A DNA stretch of 64,000 nucleotides, taken from contig LSIG01000200.1 of the NCBI GenBank assembly GCA_001556125.1, positions 20,153-84,152 of the forward strand, given 5' to 3'. The notes beneath the pieces were generated by a model. That model saw only the letters and a program-made list of their open reading frames with translations, was not told where the DNA came from and did no database searches. Source of the DNA: Rhizobiales bacterium CCH10-E5. Lineage in GTDB: Bacteria; Pseudomonadota; Alphaproteobacteria; Rhizobiales; Beijerinckiaceae. The position numbers and the translations under genes are program-made. This document shows, one piece after another, positions 54,937-63,974 of the stretch; position 1 is the stretch's first letter; the number at the start of each line of letters is the position of its first letter.

Positions 54937-57021
54937 GTGACAGGCCGAAGCTTCCGCAAGCTGAAGATCGCTGCCGCGTCGCTCGCACTGCTTCTCACCG
55001 CCGCGACCGGCTCGCTCCTCCACCATGCGGCAACCCTCCCGCCGCTCGACCTTACGGCCGCAACAGAGCGCTCGACCGTCGTGCTGGACCGCGAGGGCCG
55101 GCTTCTCCGCCCCTTCCTGACGGCGGACGGCCGCTGGAAACTCCCGGTCGGCACGGGCGACGTCGATCCGCGCTATCTCGCCATGCTCAAGGCCTATGAG
55201 GACAGGCGCTTCGACAGCCATGCCGGCATCGATCCGCTTGGGCTCGTGCGCGCGGCCGGCCAGATGCTGTGGAACGGCCGCATCGTCTCCGGCGGCTCGA
55301 CCCTGACCATGCAGGTCGCGCGCCTGCTGGAGCCCCGCGAGGAGCGCAGCCTCGCCGCCAAGCTCCGCCAGGCGGTGCGCGCCGTCGAACTCGAGCGGCG
55401 CTTCACCAAGACCGAAATCCTCGACCTCTACCTGACGCTCGCCCCCTTCGGCGGTAATCTCGAGGGCGTGCGCGCAGCCAGCCTCGCTTGGTTCGGCAAG
55501 GAGCCGAAGCGCCTCTCGACCGCCGAGGCCGCGCTGCTCGTCGCCCTGCCGCAATCGCCCGAGACGCGCCGGCCCGATCGCTTCGCCGAGGCCGCCCGCA
55601 AGGCCCGCGACCGGGTACTGGCCCGCGTCGCGGAGGCTGGCCTCGCCACCGCAGCCGAAATCGCCGCCGCGCGAGACGAGCCGGTCCCGACGGCGCGCAA
55701 GCCTTTCCCCAACCTCGCCCCCCATGTCGCCGAGCAGGTCGTGGCGGAAGCGCCGGCCGCCCGCAGCCATCGCCTCAGCCTCGATGCGCGGCGCCAGTCG
55801 GCGCTGGAAGCGCTGGCCCGCGACCGCAGCCTGGGCCTCAGCCCGCAGGTCTCGATCGCCATCCTCGCGGTCGACAACGAGACCGGCGAGATCCGCGCCT
55901 CGGTCGGCGGCGTCGACTACTTCGCCGCCGAGCGGGCCGGCTCGCTCGACCTGACGCGGGCGCTGCGCTCGCCGGGCTCGGCGCTCAAGCCCTTCATCTA
56001 CGCGCTCGCCTTCGACAACGGCATCGCCCATCCCGAGACGATGCTGGAGGACCGGCCGGCGCGCTACGGACTCTACGTGCCCGAGAACTTCGACATGACG
56101 TTCCAGGGCATGGTCTCGGCCCGCAAGGCGCTGCAGCTCTCGCTCAACGTGCCGGCGGTCGAACTGCTCTCGGCGCTCGGGCCTCAGCGGTTCCTGTCGC
56201 GACTGCGCGATGCCGGGGTCGCGGTCGCCATGCCGAAGGAAGGCGGCGCGCCAGGCCTCGCCGTCGGCCTCGGTGGGCTCGGCATCACCCTGCAGGACCT
56301 GACACGCCTCTATGTCGGGCTGACGCGTGGTGGGGACGTCGCGCCGCTGCGGGTGCGGGCGGGAGGGGAAGACGCGCCTTCGCCGCGCCTCGTCGAGCCG
56401 GTCGCCGCCTGGTATGTCGCCGACACGCTGCTCGGCGCGCCGCCGCCGCTCAATGCCGTGCCCGGCCGCATCGCCTTCAAGACCGGCACCTCCTATGGCT
56501 ATCGCGATGCCTGGGCGGTCGGCTTCGACCGCAGGCACACGATCGGCGTCTGGGTCGGGCGCGCCGACAACGGCGCCGTGCCGGGTCTCGTCGGTCGCGT
56601 CGTCGCGGCCCCGATCCTGTTCGACGCCTTCGCGCGGATCGGCCTCGACCCGCGCCCCTTCCCGCAGCCGCGCGACAGCATCGTGGCGACGAGCGCCCAG
56701 CTGCCGCCCCCGCTGCGCCATCTGCGCCAGGACGTTCCGAAGACAGTGGTCGCGATGACGGCACCGTCGCTGAGGCTCGCATTCCCGCCCGAAGGAGCCC
56801 GGATCGACCTCGCTGCCTCGGCCGCCGACGGGCGACCCGAGCTCAATCTCAAGGTCGCCGGCGGCGCGCCGCCCTATACTTGGCTGGTGGATGGCGCGCC
56901 GGTCCTCCCACCGACACGGCGGCGCGAAGCGACATGGCAGCCGCCGGGCAAGGGCTTCCTGCGAATCTCCGTCATCGACGGCACCGGCGCCAGCGAAAGC
57001 GTCTCGGTGCGCCTGCAGTAG
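54931..57021 (+). CDS. pbpC: Penicillin-binding protein 1C
   Basis: Class A-like penicillin-binding protein of 696 residues. After one N-terminal membrane helix (about residues 8-32) comes a glycosyltransferase 51 domain with catalytic E90 in AYEDRRF and the GGSTLTMQVARLL and RKLSTAEAALLVALPQ-like segments. The transpeptidase domain has S350-x-x-K353 (SALK), LSLN and K517-TGT. The C-terminal BiPBP_C domain (LNLKVAGGAPPYTWLVDG) is the PBP1C hallmark. The frame is open from 54838, but the upstream 31 residues are encoded by a repeat element; ATG 54931 starts just before the membrane helix. It has only a weak GAG upstream, so the start is uncertain. Confidence 0.93.
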   Translation: MTVTGRSFRKLKIAAASLALLLTAATGSLLHHAATLPPLDLTAATERSTVVLDREGRLLRPFLTADGRWKLPVGTGDVDPRYLAMLKAYEDRRFDSHAGIDPLGLVRAAGQMLWNGRIVSGGSTLTMQVARLLEPREERSLAAKLRQAVRAVELERRFTKTEILDLYLTLAPFGGNLEGVRAASLAWFGKEPKRLSTAEAALLVALPQSPETRRPDRFAEAARKARDRVLARVAEAGLATAAEIAAARDEPVPTARKPFPNLAPHVAEQVVAEAPAARSHRLSLDARRQSALEALARDRSLGLSPQVSIAILAVDNETGEIRASVGGVDYFAAERAGSLDLTRALRSPGSALKPFIYALAFDNGIAHPETMLEDRPARYGLYVPENFDMTFQGMVSARKALQLSLNVPAVELLSALGPQRFLSRLRDAGVAVAMPKEGGAPGLAVGLGGLGITLQDLTRLYVGLTRGGDVAPLRVRAGGEDAPSPRLVEPVAAWYVADTLLGAPPPLNAVPGRIAFKTGTSYGYRDAWAVGFDRRHTIGVWVGRADNGAVPGLVGRVVAAPILFDAFARIGLDPRPFPQPRDSIVATSAQLPPPLRHLRQDVPKTVVAMTAPSLRLAFPPEGARIDLAASAADGRPELNLKVAGGAPPYTWLVDGAPVLPPTRRREATWQPPGKGFLRISVIDGTGASESVSVRLQ

Positions 57022-57025
57022 CGGG

Positions 57026-60000
57026 CTACTCGGCGGGCTGGGGATGCGCCGCCGGCGTCTCCTTCACCACATGCCCATGCACGGAGCGCTTCTTGCTCGC
57101 CAGATACGAATAGGCGACCGGCACCACATAGAGCGTGAGCAGCGTGCCGAAGGTCATGCCACCGACGATGACCCAGCCGATTTGCGAGCGGCTTTCGGCG
57201 CCCGCGCCATGGGCCAATGCCAGCGGCACGGCGCCCAGCACCATCGCGCCCGTGGTCATGAGGATCGGCCGCAGGCGCAGTTCCGCCGCCTCGACCAGGG
57301 CGTCGATCATCTCCTTGCCCTCCTCGCGGAGTTGGTTGGTGAACTCCAGGATCAGGATGCCGTGCTTGGTGATGAGGCCGACGAGGGTGATCAGGCCGAT
57401 CTGGCTGTAGACGTTCATCGTGCCGCCGGCGAAGTAGAGCGCCGCGAGCGCGCCCGTGAGCGAGAGCGGCACCGAGACCATGATCACGACCGGATCGATG
57501 AAGCTCTCGAACTGGGCGGCCAGCACGAGATAGATGAAGCCGAGCGCCAGCAGGAAGACGATCGCGATCGAGGCACCCGACTGCTTGTACTCGCGGCTCT
57601 GGCCGGAATAGTCGATCTGGACCGTCTTCGGCAGGACGCGGGCCGAGGCCTGTTCCAGCACGGCCAGAGCATCGCCGAGCGAATAGCCGGGCGCGGGCAC
57701 GGCGGTGATCGTCGCCGCACGGAGCTGGTTGAAGCGGATCAGCTCCTTCGGCGCGACCGTCTCTTCGACCTTGACCAGACTCGAGAGCTGCACCACCGCG
57801 CCGCCCCGGCCCATCAGATAGATCGACTGCAGCGCCTGCGGCGTGTTGCGATCCTCGCCGCCGACCTGGATGACGACGTCGTATTGCTCGCCATTCATGT
57901 TGAAGCGGGTCACCTGCCGCCCGCCGAGCAACGTCTCCATCGTGCGGCCGATGACGTCCACGCCGACGCCGACATCCGCCGCGCGCTGGCGGTCGATCGA
58001 GACCTTGATCTGCGGCTTGTCGAGGATGAGGTTGGATTCGAGATTGGTCAGCGCGGGCGAACCGGCGACTTCGGCCAGGAGCGCGTCGACATATTGCTTG
58101 ATCTGCTCATAGGGCTCGGACGAGCGCAGGACGAACTCCACCGGCCTGCTGTTGGCGCCGCCCTGGCCGAGCGAAGGCGGATTGGTGGCGAAGAGCCGGA
58201 TGCCGGGCACCTGCGACAGGCTGCGGTTGATCTCGGCCACCATGTCCTGCTGCTTCGTGGCGCGCTCCTCCCAGGGCTTGAGACGGGCGAAGGCCAGCGC
58301 GCGCGTCACATCGGGGAAGCCCACGATGACGAGATTGGTCTGGACGTCCGGGAAGCGCTTGAAGAACTCTTCGGCACGGCGGGCATATTCTGCCGTGAAG
58401 TTCATCGTCGAGCCTTCCGGCGCCACGCCGATGACGGTGAAGCTGCCGCGATCCTCGACCGGCGCCAATTCCGAGCGCAGATTGGTGAAGAAGAAATAGC
58501 TGCCGCCCGCCACACCGAGCGCCAGCAGCACGATCACCGGGCGGATCGCCAAAGCCCCGCGCAGCGAGGCCTTATAGCCGCGCGACAGGGCATTGAAGCC
58601 GCGCTCGAGCAGATTGTAGAGCCAGCCATGGCTTTCATTGTGCCGGAGTAGCTTGGCGCACATCATCGGCGTCAAGGTCAGCGCGACGAAACCCGAGACC
58701 AGCACGGCTCCCGCCAGCGTCAGCGCGAACTCGATGAAGAGCTTGCCCGTCCGCCCGGTCGAGAAGGCCATCGGCGCATAGACCGCGACCAGGGTCAGCG
58801 TCATCGCCACGACGGCGAAGGCGATCTCGTTGATGCCGCGGATCGCCGCGGCGTTCGGCTCCATCCCGTCCTCGATATGGCGATGGACGTTCTCCAGAAC
58901 CACGATGGCGTCGTCCACGACGAGGCCGATCGCCAGCACCATCGACAGCAGCGTCAGCGTGTTGACCGTGAAGCCGAAGGCATACATCAGCGCAAACGAG
59001 CCGACGAGCGACACCGGGATGGTGACGAGCGGGATCAGTGTCGCACGCAGCGAGCGCAGGAAGATGAAGATGATCAGCACGACGAGGACGACCGCCTCGA
59101 GGATCGTCGTGTAGACGGCCTGGATCGAGCGGTCGATGAAGACCGAGGTGTCGTAGGAGGTCGCGATGGTCATGCCGTCCGGCAGATCGTCGATGATCTC
59201 CGGCAGCGCGGCGCGAATGCCCTTCGACACGTCGAGCGGATTGGCCGTGGCCTGCTTGACGATGCCGATCGTGACGGACGGATTGCCTGAGAACCAGGCG
59301 GCGTTGCGCTCCGCGAGCGCGCCGAGTTCGACGCGCGCGACGTCGCGCAGCTTGATCGGGAAGTTGTTGGCGTCCTTGACGACGATCTGCTGGAACTGCT
59401 CGGGCGTCGTCAGCCCGGTCTGCGAGAGCACCGTGAATTCGCGGTTGTTGCTCTCGATGCGGCCCGAGGGAATCTCGACATTCTGCGCGCGGACCGCCGC
59501 CTCGATCTCCTGGACCGTGATGTTGTAGGCCGACATGCGCGCCCGATCGAGCCAGATGCGCATGGCGTAGCGCCGCTCGCCGCGGATCTGCACCTCGGCC
59601 ACGCCGGTGATGTTCTGCACCCGGTCGGTGATGAAGCGGTCGGCGAAGTCGGTCAGTTCCAGCGGGTTGTGGCGCGAGCTGATCAGCGACAGGAACAGGA
59701 TCGGCTGAGCATCCGCCTCGACCTTGGCGATGATCGGTTCGTCGATCTCGGACGGCATGCGCCCGCGCACGCGGCTGACACGGTCGCGCACGTCGGAAGC
59801 CGCGACGTCGGGATCGACGTCCGGCCGGAAGCGGACCGAGATGTTGCTCTGCTCCTGGCGGCTGGTCGAGGAGATGATCTCGATGCCCTCGATGCCCGCG
59901 ATCGAGTTCTCCAGGATCTGCGTGACCTGCGTCTCGATGATTTCGGCACTGGCGCCGGTATAGACGGTGCGGACCGAGACGACCGGCTCGTCGATGTTCG

Positions 60001-60112
60001 GATATTCGCGGACCGTGAGGCGCGTATAGGACACCGCGCCGATCAGGAGCACGAGCAGGCTCAGCACGGTCGAGAAGACCGGCCGGCGAACGAAGAGGGC
60101 GAACAGGCTCAT
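57026..60112 (-). CDS. RND efflux pump inner-membrane transporter (HAE1 family)
   Basis: Proton-driven multidrug efflux transporter of 1028 residues with the AcrB/MexB plan: two six-helix halves each with a large periplasmic loop. The proton-relay pair D400-D401 is in GLVVDDAIVVLENVHRHIEDG. The N-terminus MSLFALFVRRPVFSTVLSLLVLLIG is typical. It is downstream of the adaptor gene by 18 bases, convergent with pbpC, and no outer-membrane channel gene follows, so it likely uses a shared TolC-type channel. Drug spectrum unknown. Confidence 0.95.
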   Translation of the reverse strand: MSLFALFVRRPVFSTVLSLLVLLIGAVSYTRLTVREYPNIDEPVVSVRTVYTGASAEIIETQVTQILENSIAGIEGIEIISSTSRQEQSNISVRFRPDVDPDVAASDVRDRVSRVRGRMPSEIDEPIIAKVEADAQPILFLSLISSRHNPLELTDFADRFITDRVQNITGVAEVQIRGERRYAMRIWLDRARMSAYNITVQEIEAAVRAQNVEIPSGRIESNNREFTVLSQTGLTTPEQFQQIVVKDANNFPIKLRDVARVELGALAERNAAWFSGNPSVTIGIVKQATANPLDVSKGIRAALPEIIDDLPDGMTIATSYDTSVFIDRSIQAVYTTILEAVVLVVLIIFIFLRSLRATLIPLVTIPVSLVGSFALMYAFGFTVNTLTLLSMVLAIGLVVDDAIVVLENVHRHIEDGMEPNAAAIRGINEIAFAVVAMTLTLVAVYAPMAFSTGRTGKLFIEFALTLAGAVLVSGFVALTLTPMMCAKLLRHNESHGWLYNLLERGFNALSRGYKASLRGALAIRPVIVLLALGVAGGSYFFFTNLRSELAPVEDRGSFTVIGVAPEGSTMNFTAEYARRAEEFFKRFPDVQTNLVIVGFPDVTRALAFARLKPWEERATKQQDMVAEINRSLSQVPGIRLFATNPPSLGQGGANSRPVEFVLRSSEPYEQIKQYVDALLAEVAGSPALTNLESNLILDKPQIKVSIDRQRAADVGVGVDVIGRTMETLLGGRQVTRFNMNGEQYDVVIQVGGEDRNTPQALQSIYLMGRGGAVVQLSSLVKVEETVAPKELIRFNQLRAATITAVPAPGYSLGDALAVLEQASARVLPKTVQIDYSGQSREYKQSGASIAIVFLLALGFIYLVLAAQFESFIDPVVIMVSVPLSLTGALAALYFAGGTMNVYSQIGLITLVGLITKHGILILEFTNQLREEGKEMIDALVEAAELRLRPILMTTGAMVLGAVPLALAHGAGAESRSQIGWVIVGGMTFGTLLTLYVVPVAYSYLASKKRSVHGHVVKETPAAHPQPAE

Positions 60113-60130
60113 GGCGCGCGGGACTCGGGC

Positions 60131-61237
60131 TCAGGGGCTCAGCGTGGCGGGCAGCGCGCTCGTCTGAACCGGCGGCTGGCTGTTCTTCACGGAGACGTTC
60201 GAGCCGTCGCGCAGCCGCATCTGGCCGGAGCTGACGACCGTCATCTGCGGGGTCAGTCCCTTCACGATCTCGACCTTGCCCGGCAACCTCTTGCCGAGTT
60301 CGACCGCGACGCGTTTTGCCTTCCCGTTCTCGACGATGAACACGACCTTGCCGAGCCCATCCGGCACCACCGCGGATTCGGGGATCAGCATCGCGTTCTC
60401 GCGACGGTCGACCACGATGGTGACACGGGCGAAGAGGCCCGGCTTGAGCGTGAGATCGCCGTTGGGAACGGTGGCGCGGAGGCGGATGGCGCGCCCATTG
60501 ATATCGACGACGGGATCGACCGCGAAGATCTTGCCCTGGAATTCGGAGTTCGGCACCGCATCGACCCGCAGACTGATCGTCTGGCCGACCTTGACCTGCG
60601 ACAGGAAGATCTCGGGCACCCGGAAATCGACCTTGATCGGATCGATATTGGTCAGCGTGATCAGCTGCTTGCCGACCGCCACATAATCTCCGACGCTGAC
60701 GGCGCGCAGGCCGACGACACCGTTGAAGGGCGCGATCAATGTGGATTGAGCGAGCTTCGCCTGCGAGAGCTGCACCCGCGCCTCGGCGGCTGCGAGCTTG
60801 GCCGTCGCCTCGTCGAAGGCGACCTGCGTGCCGACGCCGCGCTGGTTGAGCGAGCGGTTCCGCTCGAAGGTGTCGCGCGCGAGGCCGAGATCCGCCTGCT
60901 GCTGCTTGAGCTCGGCATCGAGAATGGCGGTGTCGAGCTTGACGAGCACCTGCCCCTTCTCGACCCGCTCGCCCTCCTTGAAGCCCAGAGCCGTGACGCG
61001 GCCCGCGATTTCCGGGGCGATCACGACGGATTCATCGGCGGCGAGCGTTCCGAGCGCCTCGACCTCCTCGTTGACTGTTCCCCGCTCGATCTTGGTAACC
61101 TCGACGGGAACCGCACCGCGCCCCTGTGGAGCGGCGGCGACCGGGGCCGGCGCCTTCGACTTCTCGTAATGGCGGTAGCCGTAGTAGCCGCCGCCGGCGA
61201 GGCCGATGATCAGGAGCAGATAGACGAACCGCTTCAT
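60131..61237 (-). CDS. RND efflux periplasmic adaptor (membrane fusion protein, HlyD/MexA type)
   Basis: Adaptor of 368 residues linking the RND transporter to an outer-membrane channel. One N-terminal membrane helix (about residues 4-22) is followed by the lipoyl/barrel-sandwich half VVIAPEIAGRVTALGFKEGERVEKGQVLVKLD, a coiled-coil hairpin (about 110-165), the second lipoyl half (LAQSTLIAPFNGVVGLRAVSVGDYV) and beta-barrel domains. First gene of the pump operon; its promoter region shares two operator-like sites with the divergent tetR gene. Confidence 0.93.
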   Translation of the reverse strand: MKRFVYLLLIIGLAGGGYYGYRHYEKSKAPAPVAAAPQGRGAVPVEVTKIERGTVNEEVEALGTLAADESVVIAPEIAGRVTALGFKEGERVEKGQVLVKLDTAILDAELKQQQADLGLARDTFERNRSLNQRGVGTQVAFDEATAKLAAAEARVQLSQAKLAQSTLIAPFNGVVGLRAVSVGDYVAVGKQLITLTNIDPIKVDFRVPEIFLSQVKVGQTISLRVDAVPNSEFQGKIFAVDPVVDINGRAIRLRATVPNGDLTLKPGLFARVTIVVDRRENAMLIPESAVVPDGLGKVVFIVENGKAKRVAVELGKRLPGKVEIVKGLTPQMTVVSSGQMRLRDGSNVSVKNSQPPVQTSALPATLSP

Positions 61238-61240
61238 AGA

Positions 61241-61255
61241 ACTGGACGCTCCGAT
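61241..61255. promoter_or_regulatory. Second, imperfect TetR-type operator
   Basis: ACTGGACGCTCCGAT matches the site at 61274-61288 in 12 of 15 positions and begins three bases before the adaptor start codon, so binding here would also block transcription of the pump. Confidence 0.45.
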
Positions 61256-61273
61256 ATGACGCGCTTATTTTAG

Positions 61274-61288
61274 ACTGGACGGTCCAGT
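61274..61288. promoter_or_regulatory. TetR-type operator between the pump operon and tetR
   Basis: ACTGGACGGTCCAGT has perfect 7-bp inverted arms around one central base. It is in the 66-base divergent gap, 37 bases upstream of the adaptor gene and 15 upstream of tetR. Confidence 0.65.
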
Positions 61289-61303
61289 TTGATAAGGGCC
61301 CCG

Positions 61304-61981
61304 ATGGGCAGAACCATGACGAATGCTGCCGCACCGGAACTGTCTGCCGACGACGAGGCGGATGCAAGACGCCTGCCGTCACGATTGCGGGTGGACAAGC
61401 ATCGCGCCATCATCCGCGCAGCCTCCACCATGTTCCTCGCCGAAGGCTACGAGCGGGTGACGCTCGACCAGATCGCGCAGAGGGCCCGCGTCTCGAAGCA
61501 GACGATCTACGCGCACTTCGCCGACAAGGAAGCCCTCTTCCGCGCGATCTGCACGCAACTCGCTGAAAAACTGACCATTCCGCTGCGCCGACCCATCCAG
61601 GACGTCGACCTGCGCAGCGCTCTGATACGGCTCGGGGAAGACGCGCTGGCGATGATGCTGGACCCGCATTCCCTCGATCTCCATCGTCTCGTCATGAGTG
61701 CGGCGGCCCGCTTTCCCGAGCTTGGGCAAGCGGCTTACGAGGCGGGAGCGCTACGGATCATCGAAGAGCTGTCGCAGTTGCTGCTGCAACGTTCACATGT
61801 CGGTGATGGCCTCGCGGAACCGCTCGACGATGCCCGCGCCAAGGTGCTCGCGGAACAGTTCGTCGGCATGCTGCGCGGCTTTCATCAGCATCGCGCGCTG
61901 ATGAACGTCGAGCAGACGCCTCCCGACCAGCGCGCGGCTTATATCCGCGACTGCGTCGATCTGCTCCTGCGCGGCGCCTGA
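61304..61981 (+). CDS. TetR/AcrR-family repressor of the RND pump
   Basis: Transcriptional regulator of 225 residues. The N-terminal HTH (about residues 25-75) includes RAASTMFLAEGYERVTLDQIAQRARVSKQTIYAHFADKEALF, where the Tyr-x-x-Phe ends the recognition helix; the C-terminal ligand domain ends with a WHG-like TetR_C region. ATG 61304 is chosen, with AAGGG a few bases upstream; TTG 61289 and ATG 61316 are alternatives. Divergent from the pump genes and bordered by two copies of a palindromic site, so it likely represses both sides. Confidence 0.87.
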   Translation: MGRTMTNAAAPELSADDEADARRLPSRLRVDKHRAIIRAASTMFLAEGYERVTLDQIAQRARVSKQTIYAHFADKEALFRAICTQLAEKLTIPLRRPIQDVDLRSALIRLGEDALAMMLDPHSLDLHRLVMSAAARFPELGQAAYEAGALRIIEELSQLLLQRSHVGDGLAEPLDDARAKVLAEQFVGMLRGFHQHRALMNVEQTPPDQRAAYIRDCVDLLLRGA

Positions 61982-61998
61982 GGCGGCGTCCGGCCGCC
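61982..61998 (+). terminator. Weak stem-loop after tetR
   Basis: GGCGGC (61982-61987) pairs with GCCGCC (61993-61998) directly after the tetR stop. Short and without a U tract. Confidence 0.25.
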
Positions 61999-62005
61999 TG
62001 CCGGA

Positions 62006-62023
62006 CCGTCACCCGTCTGTCAT
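62006..62023 (+). promoter_or_regulatory. Pho box upstream of phnC
   Basis: CCGTCAC and CTGTCAT are spaced by four bases, giving the 11-bp period of the PhoB-binding consensus (CTGTCAT, four bases, CTGTCAT). Ten bases further down, TAGCTG (62034-62039) could serve as a weak -10, as in PhoB-activated promoters lacking a -35. The box is about 100 bases before phnC. Confidence 0.6.
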
Positions 62024-62122
62024 CTGTGCCGGCTAGCTGTCGCCCGTCGGAAAGCATGGCCCCCACGGCAGGATCTGTCGCGGGCGGAACCCATGCTGCC
62101 AACGGAACGCGGGAATGGCATC

Positions 62123-62941
62123 ATGCTGCGCATCGAGGGTCTGACCAAGCGCTTCGGCGGCAAAGCCGCGGTCGACGGCGTAACCCTGTCCATTCCCCGC
62201 GGCGAGATGGTCGGCATCATCGGCCGCTCGGGCGCCGGCAAGTCCACGCTGCTGCGCATGCTGAACCGCCTCGCCGATCCGAGCGAAGGCCGCGTCCTTT
62301 CCGGCGACCGTGACGTCACGGCGCTGAAGGGCGCCGCGCTGCGCCGCTGGCGGCGCGACACGGCAATGATCTTCCAGCAGTTCAATCTCGTTGGCCGTCT
62401 CGACGTCCTCACCAACGTCCTGCTTGGCCGGCTCGACCATCGCGCCGCGGCGCTGACGCTGGTGAAGAGCTTTTCGCGCGACGACAAGATCCGCGCCATC
62501 GCGGCGCTCGAGCGGCTCGATATGGGTCATCTCCTCGCCCAACGTGCCGAAACGCTGTCGGGCGGCCAGCAGCAGCGTGTCGCCATCGCCCGTGCGTTGG
62601 TGCAGCAGCCGCAGATCATCCTGGCCGACGAGCCGATCGCGTCGCTCGATCCGCGCAACACGCAGGTCGTCATGGACGCGCTGTTCCGCATCAACCGCGA
62701 GGACGGCATCACCGTCGTCTCGAACCTGCATCACCTCGATATCGCGTCGAAATATTGCGACCGGCTGATCGGCATGGCCGCCGGCAAGGTCGTCTTCGAC
62801 GGCCCGCCCCACCAGCTCACCAGCGAGATCGCGGCGAAGCTCTACGGCATCGAGGCCAAGGACGCCGGCGCCGAGGCGCTCGACCAGCTCGAAGCCATCG
62901 CCAGCGAAGAGGCGCAACGCGCCAAGCAGAACGTCGCCTGA
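62123..62941 (+). CDS. phnC: Phosphonate ABC transporter ATP-binding protein
   Basis: ATPase of a phosphonate (and possibly phosphate or phosphite) importer (272 residues). It begins with the usual PhnC N-terminus [13 protein letters not shown]. Walker A has K40 in GRSGAGKST; the Q-loop is MIFQQFNLV followed by [10 protein letters not shown], a PhnC trait; the signature LSGGQQQR has S146, and Walker B is [16 protein letters not shown] 62123 is preferred over 62093, which would add ten unrelated residues. phnD follows after 55 bases; phnE must lie beyond the window. Confidence 0.92.
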   Translation: MLRIEGLTKRFGGKAAVDGVTLSIPRGEMVGIIGRSGAGKSTLLRMLNRLADPSEGRVLSGDRDVTALKGAALRRWRRDTAMIFQQFNLVGRLDVLTNVLLGRLDHRAAALTLVKSFSRDDKIRAIAALERLDMGHLLAQRAETLSGGQQQRVAIARALVQQPQIILADEPIASLDPRNTQVVMDALFRINREDGITVVSNLHHLDIASKYCDRLIGMAAGKVVFDGPPHQLTSEIAAKLYGIEAKDAGAEALDQLEAIASEEAQRAKQNVA

Positions 62942-62996
62942 CCCTTGCCCGGCGCGCCGGGCAGCCACTCTCCCAGAAGACCAACAGGAGCAAACC

Positions 62997-63914
62997 ATGC
63001 TGACCCGCCGTCAATCCCTGACGCTCGCCTCCGCGGCGCTCGCCGCCACGCTGGCTGCCCCCGCCTTCGCCCAGGACTGGAAGGCGAAGTATCCCGAACT
63101 CGTCTTCGCCATCATCCCGGCCGAGAACGCCTCGGGCGTCGTCGAGCGCTACACCCCCTTCGTGAACTACCTCTCGAAGGAACTCGGCACCAAGGTCACG
63201 CTGCGCATCGCCAGCGACTACGCCGCCCTGATCGAAGGTCAGCGCGCCGGCAACATCCATATCGGCATGTACGGCCCCTCTTCGTTCGCGCGTGCGCTGA
63301 TGACCGGCGCCAAGATCGAAGCCTTCGCCATCGAGACCAATCTCGACGGCACGAAGGGCTACTACTCGGTCTTCTATGTGAAGAAGGACTCGCCGCATCA
63401 GAAGATCGAGGATCTCAAGGGCAAGAATCTCGGCCTCGTCGATCCGAACTCGACCTCCGGCAACAACGTGCCACGCTATGCGCTCGACGGGATGAAGATC
63501 GACCCCGAGAGCTACTTCGGCAAGGTCGTCTATACCGGCAGCCACGAGAACGCGATCATTGCCCTCGGTCAGGGCACCGTCGACGTCGCCGCCAACTGGT
63601 GGAACGACGAGCAGGAATCCAACCTGCAGCGCATGGCGCGCAAGAACATGGTCAAGGCCGAGGATTTCCGCATCATCTACAAGTCCGAGCAGATCGTGAA
63701 CTCGCCGATGGCCTATCTGACCGAGCTGCCGACCGAGCTCAAGGCCAAGATCAAGGACGCGGTGCTGAACCTCAACACCAAGGACAAGGCCGCTTTCGAC
63801 AAGATCTACGAAGGCAAGCAGGGCCCGCTGCAGGCCGTCGACAACAAGGCCTATGACCCGATCATCGAGCTGAACAAGTTCGTCGACGCGCTGCGCCGCA
63901 AGAAGGCGTCGTAG
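62997..63914 (+). CDS. phnD: Phosphonate ABC transporter substrate-binding protein
   Basis: Periplasmic binding protein of the PhnD family (305 residues). The signal peptide ends near residue 25 (APAFA before QDWKAKYPELVFAIIPAENASG). The IIPAENASGVVERYTPFVNYLSKELG and IHIGMYGPSSFARAL stretches and the DPNSTSGNNVPRYAL loop, which holds the phosphonate group in PhnD structures, are present. AGGAG lies at normal distance before the ATG at 62997. Whether it prefers 2-aminoethylphosphonate, methylphosphonate or phosphite cannot be told. Confidence 0.92.
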   Translation: MLTRRQSLTLASAALAATLAAPAFAQDWKAKYPELVFAIIPAENASGVVERYTPFVNYLSKELGTKVTLRIASDYAALIEGQRAGNIHIGMYGPSSFARALMTGAKIEAFAIETNLDGTKGYYSVFYVKKDSPHQKIEDLKGKNLGLVDPNSTSGNNVPRYALDGMKIDPESYFGKVVYTGSHENAIIALGQGTVDVAANWWNDEQESNLQRMARKNMVKAEDFRIIYKSEQIVNSPMAYLTELPTELKAKIKDAVLNLNTKDKAAFDKIYEGKQGPLQAVDNKAYDPIIELNKFVDALRRKKAS

Positions 63915-63953
63915 AGGCTAGTCCACGCCTTTGGACCAGTGCAGCGCGGGGAA

Positions 63954-63974
63954 CCCTCTCCCGTAGGGAGAGGG
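63954..63974. repeat. Stem-loop element after phnD
   Basis: CCCTCTCCC (63954-63962) and GGGAGAGGG (63966-63974) form a perfect 9-bp stem with a GTA loop, followed by CAGGGTGAGGGG. Similar purine/pyrimidine-rich hairpins recur in many proteobacterial intergenic regions. The rest of the last 86 bases shows no gene. Confidence 0.55.
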
